From assembly GCA_029251525.1 (NCBI GenBank), contig JAQXDE010000019.1:21799-85798 (forward strand): a stretch of DNA of 64,000 nucleotides, written 5' to 3'. The notes under the pieces were generated by a model. That model worked only from the letters and a program-made list of their open reading frames with translations. It ran no database searches and was not told the origin of the DNA. Positions 9,476 through 18,619 of this stretch are shown here, piece after piece. The position numbers and the translations under genes were made by a program. Origin of the DNA: Saprospiraceae bacterium (GTDB taxonomy: Bacteria > Bacteroidota > Bacteroidia > Chitinophagales > Saprospiraceae). Position 1 is the first letter of the stretch; each line of letters begins with the position of its first letter.

Positions 9476-10411
9476 ATGAAAGTGAAAGTTGCTGTAGTAC
9501 AAGATGCGCCGTTTTTTTTCAACAAAGAAAAAACTATTCAGAGTGTAAATACATGGGCAAAAAAGTGCTCAGATCAAAATTGTCAGTTGGTAGTTTTCCC
9601 TGAATCATTTATCCCAGGCTATCCTCGTGGTTTTGATTTTGGAACAAAAGTAGGAAGTCGATCAAAGGAAGGTCGAGAATTATACTTAGAGTATTTTAAA
9701 AATAGCATTGACCTTGAAAGTAGTGATCTTTCCAAACTTGAATCTATCGCAGCAGAGAATCAATTATATTTGGTAATAGGGATAACAGAACAAGTCAAAA
9801 ATACAGGAAGTTTATATTGCTCCATGTTATATATTTCTCCCGAAAATGGATTATTGGGAGTGCATAGAAAAATAAAACCAACAGGACAAGAAAGAGTAAT
9901 CTGGGCAGAATCAGATGGTTCATCCTTAGTAAGTTTTGACACCCCGATCGGAAAACTGGGAGGATTAATTTGTTGGGAAAATTTAATGCCACTTGCTCGT
10001 TTTTCTATGTATCAACAAGGAGTAGAAATTTACATTGCACCAACTGCAGACTCAAGAGACACTTGGACATCTATGATGCGTCATATTGCAATGGAAGGAA
10101 AATGTTTTGTTTTAGGTTGTAATCAATTTTTTAAAAAATCAATGTATTCTGAAAAGTACCAACCCTTGGTAGCAAATGAGAAAGAAAAAATATGCCGAGG
10201 TGGAAGTATTATAGTGGGACCCAACGGAAAAATAATTGATGGGCCGCTTTTTGATCAAGCAGGTGTGTTAATTGCCAATTTAGATTTAGAGGAAATAACT
10301 GCCAATAAGCTAGATTTTGATGGAACTGGTCATTATTCTCGAAAGGATATTTTCCAAATAGAAATAAAGAATCAACCAACCATGGTCAAAGAAACGAGAA
10401 AAAAAGATTGA
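9476..10411 (+). CDS. Nitrilase (carbon-nitrogen hydrolase)
   Basis: A 311-residue cytoplasmic enzyme that should hydrolyse an organic nitrile to the acid and ammonia. The catalytic triad is clear: Glu43 in FPESF, Lys132 in HRKIKPTGQER and Cys166 in GGLICWEN. The 34-residue Lys-Cys spacing and the HRKxxPTxxER motif are those of true nitrilases (EC 3.5.5.1) rather than amidases or ureidopropionases. Natural substrates of bacterial nitrilases are rarely known; the context (a small membrane protein upstream, a possible esterase downstream) does not identify one. Confidence 0.85.
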   Translation: MKVKVAVVQDAPFFFNKEKTIQSVNTWAKKCSDQNCQLVVFPESFIPGYPRGFDFGTKVGSRSKEGRELYLEYFKNSIDLESSDLSKLESIAAENQLYLVIGITEQVKNTGSLYCSMLYISPENGLLGVHRKIKPTGQERVIWAESDGSSLVSFDTPIGKLGGLICWENLMPLARFSMYQQGVEIYIAPTADSRDTWTSMMRHIAMEGKCFVLGCNQFFKKSMYSEKYQPLVANEKEKICRGGSIIVGPNGKIIDGPLFDQAGVLIANLDLEEITANKLDFDGTGHYSRKDIFQIEIKNQPTMVKETRKKD

Positions 10412-10639
10412 TAACCTAATCGAAATTCTATTAGTTGTTTTTTTGGATAAAAACTGCAATTAATCATTACAATAAAAACTAATAATAAATCATTTAAGTA
10501 TTGATAATGAACTCATTAACATATCTTTTAATTATTAAAGATCAAGTATTTATTAGTTTGTAAAAAATGGAAAATATTATTTTTATCACCTGATTTGCAC
10601 TGCTATTTCCTAACTTATTTTGAAATAATTAAATTGAAA

Positions 10640-11539
10640 ATGAGTATCATTTTATTGATAATTATTGGATTCTCCCTTCTCTTTTTCTTCAAGACAAAGA
10701 ACACAATCATTCATGAACTATTATACATTCCAAATTTTTGGATTAGAAACTTAAGTGTACAAAAGGATAATTTAATCTCAAAAAAAATAAAATTCGGCAA
10801 ACATCGCCAGCAATATTTTATTTTTTGCCAACCTAAAAAAAATGTGCCGCTTAAAAAACATGTAATTTTATATTTTCATGGAGGAGGTTGGATGGCAGGA
10901 TCTCCTGAAATTCTAAAAAGTGCAGGACAACTGTTTGCAAATCATGGATATGTCTCAGTTTTCAGCAATTATCGGAAAGCTCCTTTCTACTCATATCCCG
11001 ATATGCGAAAGGATATTTCAAGTTGCTTAAAGAAATTAGATCAATATTTAAAAGAAGAGAATTTCAACATAGATAAATTTATCATTGGTGGAATGTCAGC
11101 AGGTGCAAATCTAGCAGCCCTTCTAGCCTTAAATGATGCTGAATTAAAAAAAATAAATATATCTCCAAAACAAATAAAAGGCACATTTCTTAGTGGGGCA
11201 CCAATTGATCTAGAGCAAATGAAATGGTCTTTTCCACTTTATTTTTATGCAGGAAAAAGGAATGCTAAAAACTTTCAAAAAGCTAATCCAATTAACTATT
11301 TAACTAAACTAGAATATCATCCAATACTGCTAATCCATGGTAACAGAGATGGATTAGTTCCATTTCAAAATACCACATCTTTTCTACAAAAAATAAATTC
11401 AATCAATCCTTTCTTAGCTAAAATTCATATCATAGAAAATGGGACACATATGGATACAGCAAGTTGGAGCTACGAAGACAACGAAGTTAGAAAAACTATC
11501 TTAACCTGGCTGGCTGAAAGGGAGTCGGGCATTAATTAA
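10640..11539 (+). CDS. Alpha/beta-hydrolase, HSL/esterase type, membrane-anchored
   Basis: A 300-residue hydrolase with an N-terminal hydrophobic anchor (residues 2-18) and the hormone-sensitive-lipase hallmarks: oxyanion-hole HGGGW at 80-84, nucleophile Ser153 in GMSAGAN, a likely Asp in IHGNRDGLVPF and His in ENGTHMDTAS. It should cleave carboxylic esters. The frame is open to a TTG at 10595, but the ATG at 10640 starts immediately before the hydrophobic segment and gives a normal N-terminus, so I use it. The 229 bases before it are AT-rich and show no other feature. Substrate unknown. Confidence 0.8.
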   Translation: MSIILLIIIGFSLLFFFKTKNTIIHELLYIPNFWIRNLSVQKDNLISKKIKFGKHRQQYFIFCQPKKNVPLKKHVILYFHGGGWMAGSPEILKSAGQLFANHGYVSVFSNYRKAPFYSYPDMRKDISSCLKKLDQYLKEENFNIDKFIIGGMSAGANLAALLALNDAELKKINISPKQIKGTFLSGAPIDLEQMKWSFPLYFYAGKRNAKNFQKANPINYLTKLEYHPILLIHGNRDGLVPFQNTTSFLQKINSINPFLAKIHIIENGTHMDTASWSYEDNEVRKTILTWLAERESGIN

Positions 11540-11792
11540 TTTAAAACTTGCAATTAAATTGTTATTGAACATTCTATTCTCAAAAATTACTTTTACTAAA
11601 TCCCCCTATATTTTATCTATTAGGTGAATAATTCAACTAATTGAAACATCTTTTTTGCAAATACTAAATTGATGTTTTTTTTAAAATCAATGAATTGATT
11701 TACGCATCTTTGTGGATAATAATGAAATTTTAACCTTTAATAATTAAACGTCAAAAAAAGGTCTTATTAATATTTCAATTTATTAAGGAATC

Positions 11793-11870
11793 ATGAAGGT
11801 CTTTTTTACAACTTTGTTAAATTCAACATGTTGTTATTTAAGCAACCTGCCTCCCGAAACACCTAGGTAA
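11793..11870 (+). CDS. Possible 25-residue leader/small peptide upstream of aarF-like gene
   Basis: A short ATG-to-TAA frame in the 344-base gap 11540-11883, encoding a peptide that begins MKVFFTTLLNSTCCY and ends LPPETPR. It stops 13 bases before the aarF-like ATG. A near-consensus -7 element (CATCTTTG, 11705-11712) lies upstream, so the frame could be a translated leader in the aarF mRNA. Composition (hydrophobic, CysCys, PPETPR tail) is unlike random AT-rich DNA, but the length is so short that chance is quite possible. The rest of the gap shows nothing else. Confidence 0.25.
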   Translation: MKVFFTTLLNSTCCYLSNLPPETPR

Positions 11871-11883
11871 ATAGATACAATAA

Positions 11884-13557
11884 ATGGCAAATAAAAAAAT
11901 ATACTCTCGAGGTTATCGTATTCGAAAAGCATATTGGACTGCATTTGTAGTAATGATAAGTTATGTCAAATTATCTCTTTTGGGTAAAGTCTTTGGCAAT
12001 CATTATTATCAAGAAAGAATTGGTGCCGTACATTTTAAAAACGCTAATCGGGTAAAAATAACAATACTAAAATTAGAAGGTTTATTTATTAAAGTTGGTC
12101 AACTTTTATCTATCCTAAGTAACTTTCTACCAGAAGCATTTCAAGAACCTTTGGAGGCATTACAAAACCAAATTCCTCCAAGGCCATTTGGAGAAATTGA
12201 GAAAAGAATTGTAAAAGAATTAGGAAAAAAGCCAGATGAACTATTTTCTTTTTTTGATAAAACGCCACTCGCATCAGCCTCTATTGGACAAGCACATAGA
12301 GCTACCATGAAAGATGGGACAGCAGTTGTCGTAAAAGTTCAACATGCTAATATTGAGAAAATCGCAAAGGTTGATTTACGAATCATGGAACGATTAACCA
12401 ATATACTGTCTTATTTCTATAAAGTAAAAGGAATCGAATTTGCCTATACTCAAGTGCAGAAAATGATTCGAGAGGAGTTAGACTTTAATAAAGAAGCCTT
12501 GGTGATGGAACGTGTACGAAAAAATCTGAGTGGCGAAAATGGCTTAATTATTCCCTCTGTCCAAAAGTCATTTTCCACTACAAGAGTTCTAACAACTACT
12601 TTTTGCGACGGGGTTAAAATCAATGATATTGAAACTATCAACAGGTGGAATATTGATAAAAAGGAATTAGGGAATAGATTGGTTCACGCATATTGTCAAA
12701 TGGTTTTTGGAGATGGACTTTATCACGCAGATCCACATCCAGGAAATATTTTAGTACAAAAAGATGGAACAATTGTATTGCTTGATTTTGGAGCTGTAGG
12801 AACTTTACAACAAGAAATGAGAGAGGGGTTTTTAAAGTTAATTGAAGCTGCCTCTCAGAATGACTCAGAAAAAATCATTGATGCTTTACAAAGCTTAGGA
12901 TTTATTGCTTATGAACGAAATGCTGAAAAAATAGCAGAAAAAGTGATTGTTGCCTTCCGAAATTTCTTGCAAAATGAAGTTGAGTTTGATGGATTAAACT
13001 TTAAAGATTTAAAAGTAAACCCTTTTCAATCAAGTCTTTTTAATTTGACAACTGAAATTGGATTAAAAGGAATTGCCAATACAGTACAAGTTCCAAAGGA
13101 ATATGTTTTACTGAACCGGATGGTTACTCTGCTCCTTGGTATTTGCAATACACTTGATTCTAGTATCAATCCAATTGATGTTGTGAAGCCCTATTTTCAA
13201 ACATTTATCTTGGGTGAGTCTGGCGACATGGTGCAATTCGCTAAGGATTTTATTAAAAAATCTGCCACTACCCTTTTAACTATTCCAGGTGACTTAGGAG
13301 ATGTTTTAAATAAAGCAAGAAGAGGAAAATTAGAAATACAATTGCCAATTGAAGTTGAAAAGGCTAAATTATTTTATGCTTTAGGGCAACAATTAGTATT
13401 TTCCATTTTAATTATAGCGTCATTTGGTTTTTCCTATTTATTTTTTCAAAATAGTGAATTATATTTAGGGAAATGGGGTTTAGGTGCATCAGGATTTTTT
13501 GGCTTTTTATTAATTCAAGCTATTCGCAGAGGAAATCGAATTAAAAGAATGCTTTGA
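11884..13557 (+). CDS. AarF/UbiB/ABC1-family atypical kinase
   Basis: A 557-residue member of the UbiB family of atypical kinases/ATPases linked to isoprenoid-quinone metabolism. Seen: the N-terminal KxGQ motif (KVGQ, about 70-73) that replaces the usual P-loop, ASIGQAH (133-138) as the A-rich loop, the ATP-anchoring Lys in VVVKVQH (about 151), the catalytic HADPHPGNILV and the LLDFGAVG metal site. Two C-terminal hydrophobic helices (about 500-545) anchor it to the membrane, as in E. coli UbiB. In a menaquinone-using Bacteroidota a role in quinone synthesis or lipid transport is inferred, not shown. Confidence 0.85.
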   Translation: MANKKIYSRGYRIRKAYWTAFVVMISYVKLSLLGKVFGNHYYQERIGAVHFKNANRVKITILKLEGLFIKVGQLLSILSNFLPEAFQEPLEALQNQIPPRPFGEIEKRIVKELGKKPDELFSFFDKTPLASASIGQAHRATMKDGTAVVVKVQHANIEKIAKVDLRIMERLTNILSYFYKVKGIEFAYTQVQKMIREELDFNKEALVMERVRKNLSGENGLIIPSVQKSFSTTRVLTTTFCDGVKINDIETINRWNIDKKELGNRLVHAYCQMVFGDGLYHADPHPGNILVQKDGTIVLLDFGAVGTLQQEMREGFLKLIEAASQNDSEKIIDALQSLGFIAYERNAEKIAEKVIVAFRNFLQNEVEFDGLNFKDLKVNPFQSSLFNLTTEIGLKGIANTVQVPKEYVLLNRMVTLLLGICNTLDSSINPIDVVKPYFQTFILGESGDMVQFAKDFIKKSATTLLTIPGDLGDVLNKARRGKLEIQLPIEVEKAKLFYALGQQLVFSILIIASFGFSYLFFQNSELYLGKWGLGASGFFGFLLIQAIRRGNRIKRML

Positions 13558-13590
13558 TAGGATACTCAAAATTAATGATATTTAAACTAA

Positions 13591-13624
13591 AAATGATCGA
13601 GCACTATAATAAATGATCGAGTAC
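13591..13624 (+). repeat. Two-copy 20-base direct repeat between convergent genes
   Basis: AAATGATCGAG occurs at 13591-13601 and again at 13611-13621, a 20-base period, in the 86-base gap between the aarF-like and lectin-like genes. TATAATAAA also recurs around it. It may be part of a weak bidirectional terminator or a simple local duplication. Confidence 0.4.
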
Positions 13625-13643
13625 TTTTACTATAATAAACTCT

Positions 13644-15074
13644 TTACCGAATTAATGTAACATCTCCCGACAAAAACTCTTTATTCCCATTTTTCAAAAT
13701 ATATTCAATCACATAAACGTAAACGTCACTGACTGCTGCCTTACCATCTATTGTACCATCCCAACCTTGCTGATTCCTTTTATTAAACACCTCAGCGCCC
13801 CACCGATTAAATATTTTAAATTGAATTACCTTTATCGAAGATCCTGTTACAGGCGCAAAATAATCATTCAATCCATCACCATCAGGTGTAAATATATTGG
13901 GCATGGTCACCTTGCAATCTTCAACTCCTTCAACCTCCAAACTAATTGTTTCGGACAAACAAGCATTACTGATCGTCAATTCGTAAGTTCCGGGTTGAGA
14001 AATGATATAAACATCATTAGTAGAATTGTCTTGCCAAGTTAATTCATTATTAGAGTCCGTCTGAACCATTAAATCAATAGTTTCACCAGCACAAAGAATA
14101 GTAGTAACAAAAGAAGGTTCTATCTGATAATCAATGATAGATGTACTAACCTCAATATTAAATGTATCCATAAATACATTATCACAAGCATCTGTACCCA
14201 TACCGAAATAAGTAATATTTCCTGAGGGTGATGCAACAGGATTGGTAAGATTTGGATCACTCAAGCCAATAGATGGTGTCCATGAATAATTATCACTTTG
14301 TTGTGATGCACTTAATTCAACTGCATTTCCTTCGCAAAGACTAATTGTTTGATTCGAACCAGATGTGCTGCCTTCTGTTGAATCAAAGCAGACTGATTGC
14401 ACATTGGTTTCTCCACCTGTAGAAGCTGTAAATCCCCAATAGACAATGGGATCTCCTCCGAAAATATCGGTAACAACATCACCAGAATAGCTCAATCGCA
14501 ATTCACAATCAAAATAAACTTCCAAAAGTAAATTGCTAGAATTCCAAGAAATTCTCACAGGATGATAATTACAATCTTCTATATTATCTGTATTCGCTGC
14601 ATTAACCGGTCCCGCTAAATTATTTACATTATTATGGTTCACATTTCCATCACGTAATATGGCAATATGATCTGCAGATACATCCCCATTAACATCATTT
14701 CTATAAGTATCAAATTCTATCGCGATCGATGGATCAAAACCAATACCATACCCAATATCACCTCCTGCTTGACCAAGTATATTAGAGTTATTTTGTAAAA
14801 CGAAAACCATCCCATCTGCTCCAATATCGTTGCATCCCAAATTCAAGTTAAAATTAAAGTCAAAAGAATTGGTTAAATCAATTTGATCTTCTTTCCAAAT
14901 TGAGGCTATCTGGGCGACTGCAGCCGAAGTAAGTTGGTAACAATTTTGATCTAGTTGTGTAGCTGATCCATTCAGAATAAACTGACCTGGTAATGGAGTC
15001 ATATAAAAAAATAAAAAAGATAAAATAATTATTACTGATCTGAATTTCTTTTCCACAAATATATTTTCTTTCAT
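13644..15074 (-). CDS. Secreted L-type lectin-domain protein with T9SS type B (CHU_C) tail
   Basis: A 476-residue exported protein. After a signal peptide (about 1-30) residues 35-230 form a legume/L-type lectin-like jelly roll (the NDIGADGMVFVLQNN and IAIEFDTYRND strands are characteristic). A Cys-containing region follows (CEGNAVELSASQQSD; 'GxGTDACDN') typical of gliding-associated proteins. The C-terminus (NIFTPDGDGLNDYF ... IFNRWGAEVFN ... GWDGTIDGK) is the gliding-motility/CHU_C sorting domain read by the type IX secretion system. A surface-exposed glycan-binding adhesin is inferred. Monocistronic, convergent with the aarF-like gene. Confidence 0.85.
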   Translation of the reverse strand: MKENIFVEKKFRSVIIILSFLFFYMTPLPGQFILNGSATQLDQNCYQLTSAAVAQIASIWKEDQIDLTNSFDFNFNLNLGCNDIGADGMVFVLQNNSNILGQAGGDIGYGIGFDPSIAIEFDTYRNDVNGDVSADHIAILRDGNVNHNNVNNLAGPVNAANTDNIEDCNYHPVRISWNSSNLLLEVYFDCELRLSYSGDVVTDIFGGDPIVYWGFTASTGGETNVQSVCFDSTEGSTSGSNQTISLCEGNAVELSASQQSDNYSWTPSIGLSDPNLTNPVASPSGNITYFGMGTDACDNVFMDTFNIEVSTSIIDYQIEPSFVTTILCAGETIDLMVQTDSNNELTWQDNSTNDVYIISQPGTYELTISNACLSETISLEVEGVEDCKVTMPNIFTPDGDGLNDYFAPVTGSSIKVIQFKIFNRWGAEVFNKRNQQGWDGTIDGKAAVSDVYVYVIEYILKNGNKEFLSGDVTLIR

Positions 15075-15131
15075 TTTCCTATGATAAATTTAGTGACATA
15101 AGCAACTATAGTTTTTCAAATAACATACAGT

Positions 15132-15139
15132 CAAATTTA
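15132..15139 (-). promoter_or_regulatory. -7 promoter element of the lectin-like gene
   Basis: On the minus strand TAAATTTG fits TAnnTTTG, 57 bases before the ATG at 15074. No well-spaced TTG is seen. The rest of the 302-base gap 15075-15376 is AT-rich and otherwise empty. Confidence 0.35.
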
Positions 15140-15376
15140 CAAACTTATTTCTCCATTTGAGGAACTAGATATTACGATAAGACTACTCAAATTAAATATT
15201 TAGGGATTTTTTTGATGAAAAATGCATCAGAATTTACTAAAAGTAAGTACCTAAAAAAAGTAATAAAATTCGTGCTAGAATATTAAAAAAATTGGATTAA
15301 AAAACTAGACAACCCAACTGTAATAAATAAGTAGCTTGGAATTAATCGATTAGGATTTTTTTTCAGTATTTGATTA

Positions 15377-16630
15377 TCAGACCTTCTCTATTCCGTTTTC
15401 AAAATTTACTTCAATCTGCTTGGCAGTCAAGTCTTCCATTTTATCTCTTTCTCGAATCAAGTAATCTTTACCCTCATAAATCATCACCTCTGCTGGCTTA
15501 AACCTTGAATTATAGTTACTCGCCATCGAAGAACAATATGCCCCTGCATTATGAAAAACTAGAATATCACCTTCTTGAATTTCATTAATCCTACGATTCA
15601 CACCAAAAGTATCTGTCTCACAAATATATCCAACAACTGTATAAATTCGTGGTTTTGCATTTGGTTTTGACACATTTTGGATTTGATGATAAGAATCATA
15701 AAACATCGGTCGAATCAGATGATTTAAACCAGAGTCTACTCCTGCAAAAACAGTGGACAGGGTTTGTTTAACCACATTTACTTTGGTAAAAAAGTATCCA
15801 GACTGGCTCACCAAAAATTTCCCAGGTTCGAACATTAATTTTAAATCTCTACCGTAGTCAGCACAAAATTGATTAAATCGTTCAGAGATTTTCACTCCTA
15901 AATCTTCAATATCTGTTTCAATATCATTCTCTTTATAAGGTACTTTAAACCCACTTCCAAAATCAATATATTTTAAATCTGGAAAATCCTTAGCAATATT
16001 AAAAAGGATTTCAGCACCCATCAAAAATACATTCGCATCCATTATATCTGATCCAGTATGCATATGAACACCTTCCACTTTTAAGTCAGTTGCTTTTAAT
16101 ACCCTTTTAACCAGAGGCATTTGATGAAATGATATTCCAAATTTAGAATCAATATGTCCAACCGATATTTTCGAACTCCCTCCCGCCATAATATGTGGAT
16201 TGATTCGGATACAAACGGGTACATCTTTAAATTCTTGACCAAATTGTTCTAAAATTGAAATATTATCAATATTGATTTTTACACCAAGTTCTGCTGCCAT
16301 TCTTATTTCATCAAGAGAAACTCCATTTGGGGTATAAATAATATCTTCGGGAGAGAAACCAACTTTCAAACCCAATCTAACTTCTTGGATGGAAACTGCA
16401 TCTAATCCTGAACCTAACCGTTTAAAAAATTTTAAAATACTTATATTTGTCAATGCCTTACATGCATAATTTATCTTAATCTGTTTGACATCAAATGCAT
16501 TTACCAAGCGATCATATTGACGCTTCATCATGCCTGTATCATAAACATACAATGGGCAATCATATTTATTACAAAGTTCAAGAGGGTCTATCCCTCCATC
16601 AAAAAGATAACGGTTACCTTCAAGATTCAT
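15377..16630 (-). CDS. lysA: Diaminopimelate decarboxylase
   Basis: A 417-residue PLP-dependent fold-III decarboxylase for the last step of lysine synthesis (meso-diaminopimelate to lysine). The PLP lysine is Lys58 in NYACKAL; the glycine-rich phosphate-binding region follows SDAVS-like VSIQEV, HTGSD and IDFGSGF; the substrate-contacting MFEPGKFL and the active-site Cys of GYICETDTFG are present. The usual EPGR is EPGK here, a conservative change. No lysine-pathway neighbours are nearby, and no lysC is fused. The ATG at 16630 gives a standard N-terminus. Confidence 0.88.
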   Translation of the reverse strand: MNLEGNRYLFDGGIDPLELCNKYDCPLYVYDTGMMKRQYDRLVNAFDVKQIKINYACKALTNISILKFFKRLGSGLDAVSIQEVRLGLKVGFSPEDIIYTPNGVSLDEIRMAAELGVKINIDNISILEQFGQEFKDVPVCIRINPHIMAGGSSKISVGHIDSKFGISFHQMPLVKRVLKATDLKVEGVHMHTGSDIMDANVFLMGAEILFNIAKDFPDLKYIDFGSGFKVPYKENDIETDIEDLGVKISERFNQFCADYGRDLKLMFEPGKFLVSQSGYFFTKVNVVKQTLSTVFAGVDSGLNHLIRPMFYDSYHQIQNVSKPNAKPRIYTVVGYICETDTFGVNRRINEIQEGDILVFHNAGAYCSSMASNYNSRFKPAEVMIYEGKDYLIRERDKMEDLTAKQIEVNFENGIEKV

Positions 16631-16888
16631 TTCTGATTATTTATGGATTAAAAAATATTAAGACAATTAATATTTATTTGGAAAGGACAAAAAAACGTAA
16701 AGATAAAATCTAATCTTACTTTTTTACAAAAAAAGAAAAGAATTAAAATTTACACACCAAAAACTAAAATAATATCATCTTTATTAAAAAGGAAAATTAT
16801 AAAATAAAATATTGGATTCATTACAAGAACTTTTAATGCTCTCTACTTTTCGCCGAAACCAATATTAGTTCACTCGAAAACTACCAAT

Positions 16889-17467
16889 GTGACTGAACAA
16901 CAAATTATACAAGGTTGTCGTAAGCAAGATCGTCACGCTCAACAAGCGTTGTACCAAAGATATTCTCCAAAAATGTTTGGAGTCTGCAAACGATATTTAA
17001 AAAATCATGAAGACGCGGAGGACGTCTTAGTGGAAGGACTCTTTAAAGCTATATCTAAAATTGAGATGTATAAGGGAGATGGTAGTTTTGAAGGTTGGAT
17101 TAGGCGCATCATAGTGAATGAAGCTTTAATGCATCTAAGAAAAAATAAAAATTTTAAAATGACGGTGGAGATTAGTAATATTGAAATCCAATCATTTATC
17201 ACAATTCAAGATGAATTAGAAGCTCAAGATATTTATAATCTATTAGATAAATTGCCAACTGGCTACAGAACGATTTTCAATTTATATGTGGTGGAAGGTT
17301 TTAAACATCGTGAGATCGCGGAACAATTAAACATCAGTATTAATACATCAAAGTCTCAATTAATTTTAGCAAAAAAACGATTGCAAAAATTAGTGAGAAG
17401 AAATCAAATCCCTGGAGTTGGTGGAATTTTATTATCAATGGTGAGTTCGCTATTATCTATTTTCTAG
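16889..17467 (+). CDS. ECF-type RNA polymerase sigma factor
   Basis: A 192-residue sigma-70-family protein. Region 2 (about 20-85) includes YLKNHEDAEDVLVEGLFKA, and region 4 (about 120-178) the helix-turn-helix GFKHREIAEQLNISINTSKS. Residues after 178 are a short hydrophobic tail (GVGGILLSMVSSLLSIF), which is unusual for a soluble sigma factor and may help membrane tethering. The start is GTG at 16889, since the overlapping ATG at 16887 is immediately followed by a stop. The next gene, 78 bases on, encodes a single-pass membrane protein that is the likely anti-sigma partner. Confidence 0.85.
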   Translation: MTEQQIIQGCRKQDRHAQQALYQRYSPKMFGVCKRYLKNHEDAEDVLVEGLFKAISKIEMYKGDGSFEGWIRRIIVNEALMHLRKNKNFKMTVEISNIEIQSFITIQDELEAQDIYNLLDKLPTGYRTIFNLYVVEGFKHREIAEQLNISINTSKSQLILAKKRLQKLVRRNQIPGVGGILLSMVSSLLSIF

Positions 17468-17545
17468 AAATAATTTTAAGACCACTTCTTAAAGATTTAA
17501 TTATTAAAAAAAAATGAAATTTAGAGAATATATAATTTCAAAATA

Positions 17546-18487
17546 ATGAAAGATCAAAAAGATATATCCGAATTAATCCGTAACAATCTACACAAGTTGG
17601 AGAAACGGCCTTCTGGAAGAACATGGGAGAGATTAGAAAGCAGATTAGACAATCGACGAAGTCATGGTAACACCTTCCTGTACCGGCAAATAGCTATGGC
17701 TGCAGCAGTAGTTGCTTTAGTTGCCGTTATTTCACTAATCACAGTTTTATTTGACAAGCAAGAATCTCAATTTGCAAAAATTAACGAATCTAGTTCTGTT
17801 AAAAATTGGATAATTCAAGACTTGGAAACAGTCTATACCGATGCAAGAACCAATATTTCACCTACTGCTGACTTTCAGAAAGAGCTGAAAAAAAGATACG
17901 CAAATCCTATCCAAGAAGGGCCGCAAGCCAAAAAACTATTAGCTTCCAACAACACTCTTACAAAAAGTGCTTCCAAACCTGAAAGATCTGCAAAGGAATT
18001 GAAAGTCATGAAAAAAAATAAAAGAAAGATAGAAGTTGTTGCTAAAACTACTGAAGAAAAACAATTGACTGAAACAAATAGCACCTTTAATACAAAAGAA
18101 AACAATAAGTCAAATTCAAATGTTTCGTCAGCTAAAAAATCTAATGATACTGACCTTATAAAAAACTGGTTGACTTTAACTCAACAAATGGAATGGATTA
18201 TTGGTGCATGGAGAGAAGATAATTCTCTTGTGGAATGGCAAAAAGTTAATAAATCAACTATCCTTTGTGATGAATTTGTTTTAAAAGAAAAACGGAATAT
18301 TGGTCTTCAGTTGATAGATTCTAAATCACAAGTGTTCTATAATTTAGTTTTTGAAGAAAAAGATAAAAAGGTTTTTTCCAATAAAAATTCTGATAGGATT
18401 ATTTTAAAAAACATAAGTACTAAAAAATTCACTATGACTTTCATTCCTGCAAAAGGAAATGAAAAAATAAGAACTTTTGTAAAGTGA
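17546..18487 (+). CDS. Single-pass membrane protein, putative anti-sigma partner with DUF6265-like C-terminal domain
   Basis: A 313-residue protein placed like an anti-sigma factor directly after the ECF gene. A cytoplasmic N-terminal segment (1-46; ISELIRNNLHKLEKRPSG), one transmembrane helix (about 48-70), a low-complexity basic/Asn-rich linker (about 130-205) and a compact C-terminal domain (about 210-313, starting MEWIIGAWREDNSLVEW) that resembles small DUF6265-type lipocalin-like domains. No zinc-binding HxxxCxxC anti-sigma motif is present, so the anti-sigma role is inferred from position and topology only. The C-terminal domain would lie outside the cytoplasm and could sense an envelope signal. 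Confidence 0.6.
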   Translation: MKDQKDISELIRNNLHKLEKRPSGRTWERLESRLDNRRSHGNTFLYRQIAMAAAVVALVAVISLITVLFDKQESQFAKINESSSVKNWIIQDLETVYTDARTNISPTADFQKELKKRYANPIQEGPQAKKLLASNNTLTKSASKPERSAKELKVMKKNKRKIEVVAKTTEEKQLTETNSTFNTKENNKSNSNVSSAKKSNDTDLIKNWLTLTQQMEWIIGAWREDNSLVEWQKVNKSTILCDEFVLKEKRNIGLQLIDSKSQVFYNLVFEEKDKKVFSNKNSDRIILKNISTKKFTMTFIPAKGNEKIRTFVK

Positions 18488-18619
18488 AAATTAAAAATTG
18501 TTAGAGTTATAAAACATGTTAAGCAAAATTACGTCCAGGTCTAATCAAACCCATCATTTCCTTGAACAGAAAATTAACTCGTTTAAAAAACTTAAAATAA
18601 ATTTGAATTTCGTTGTTAG

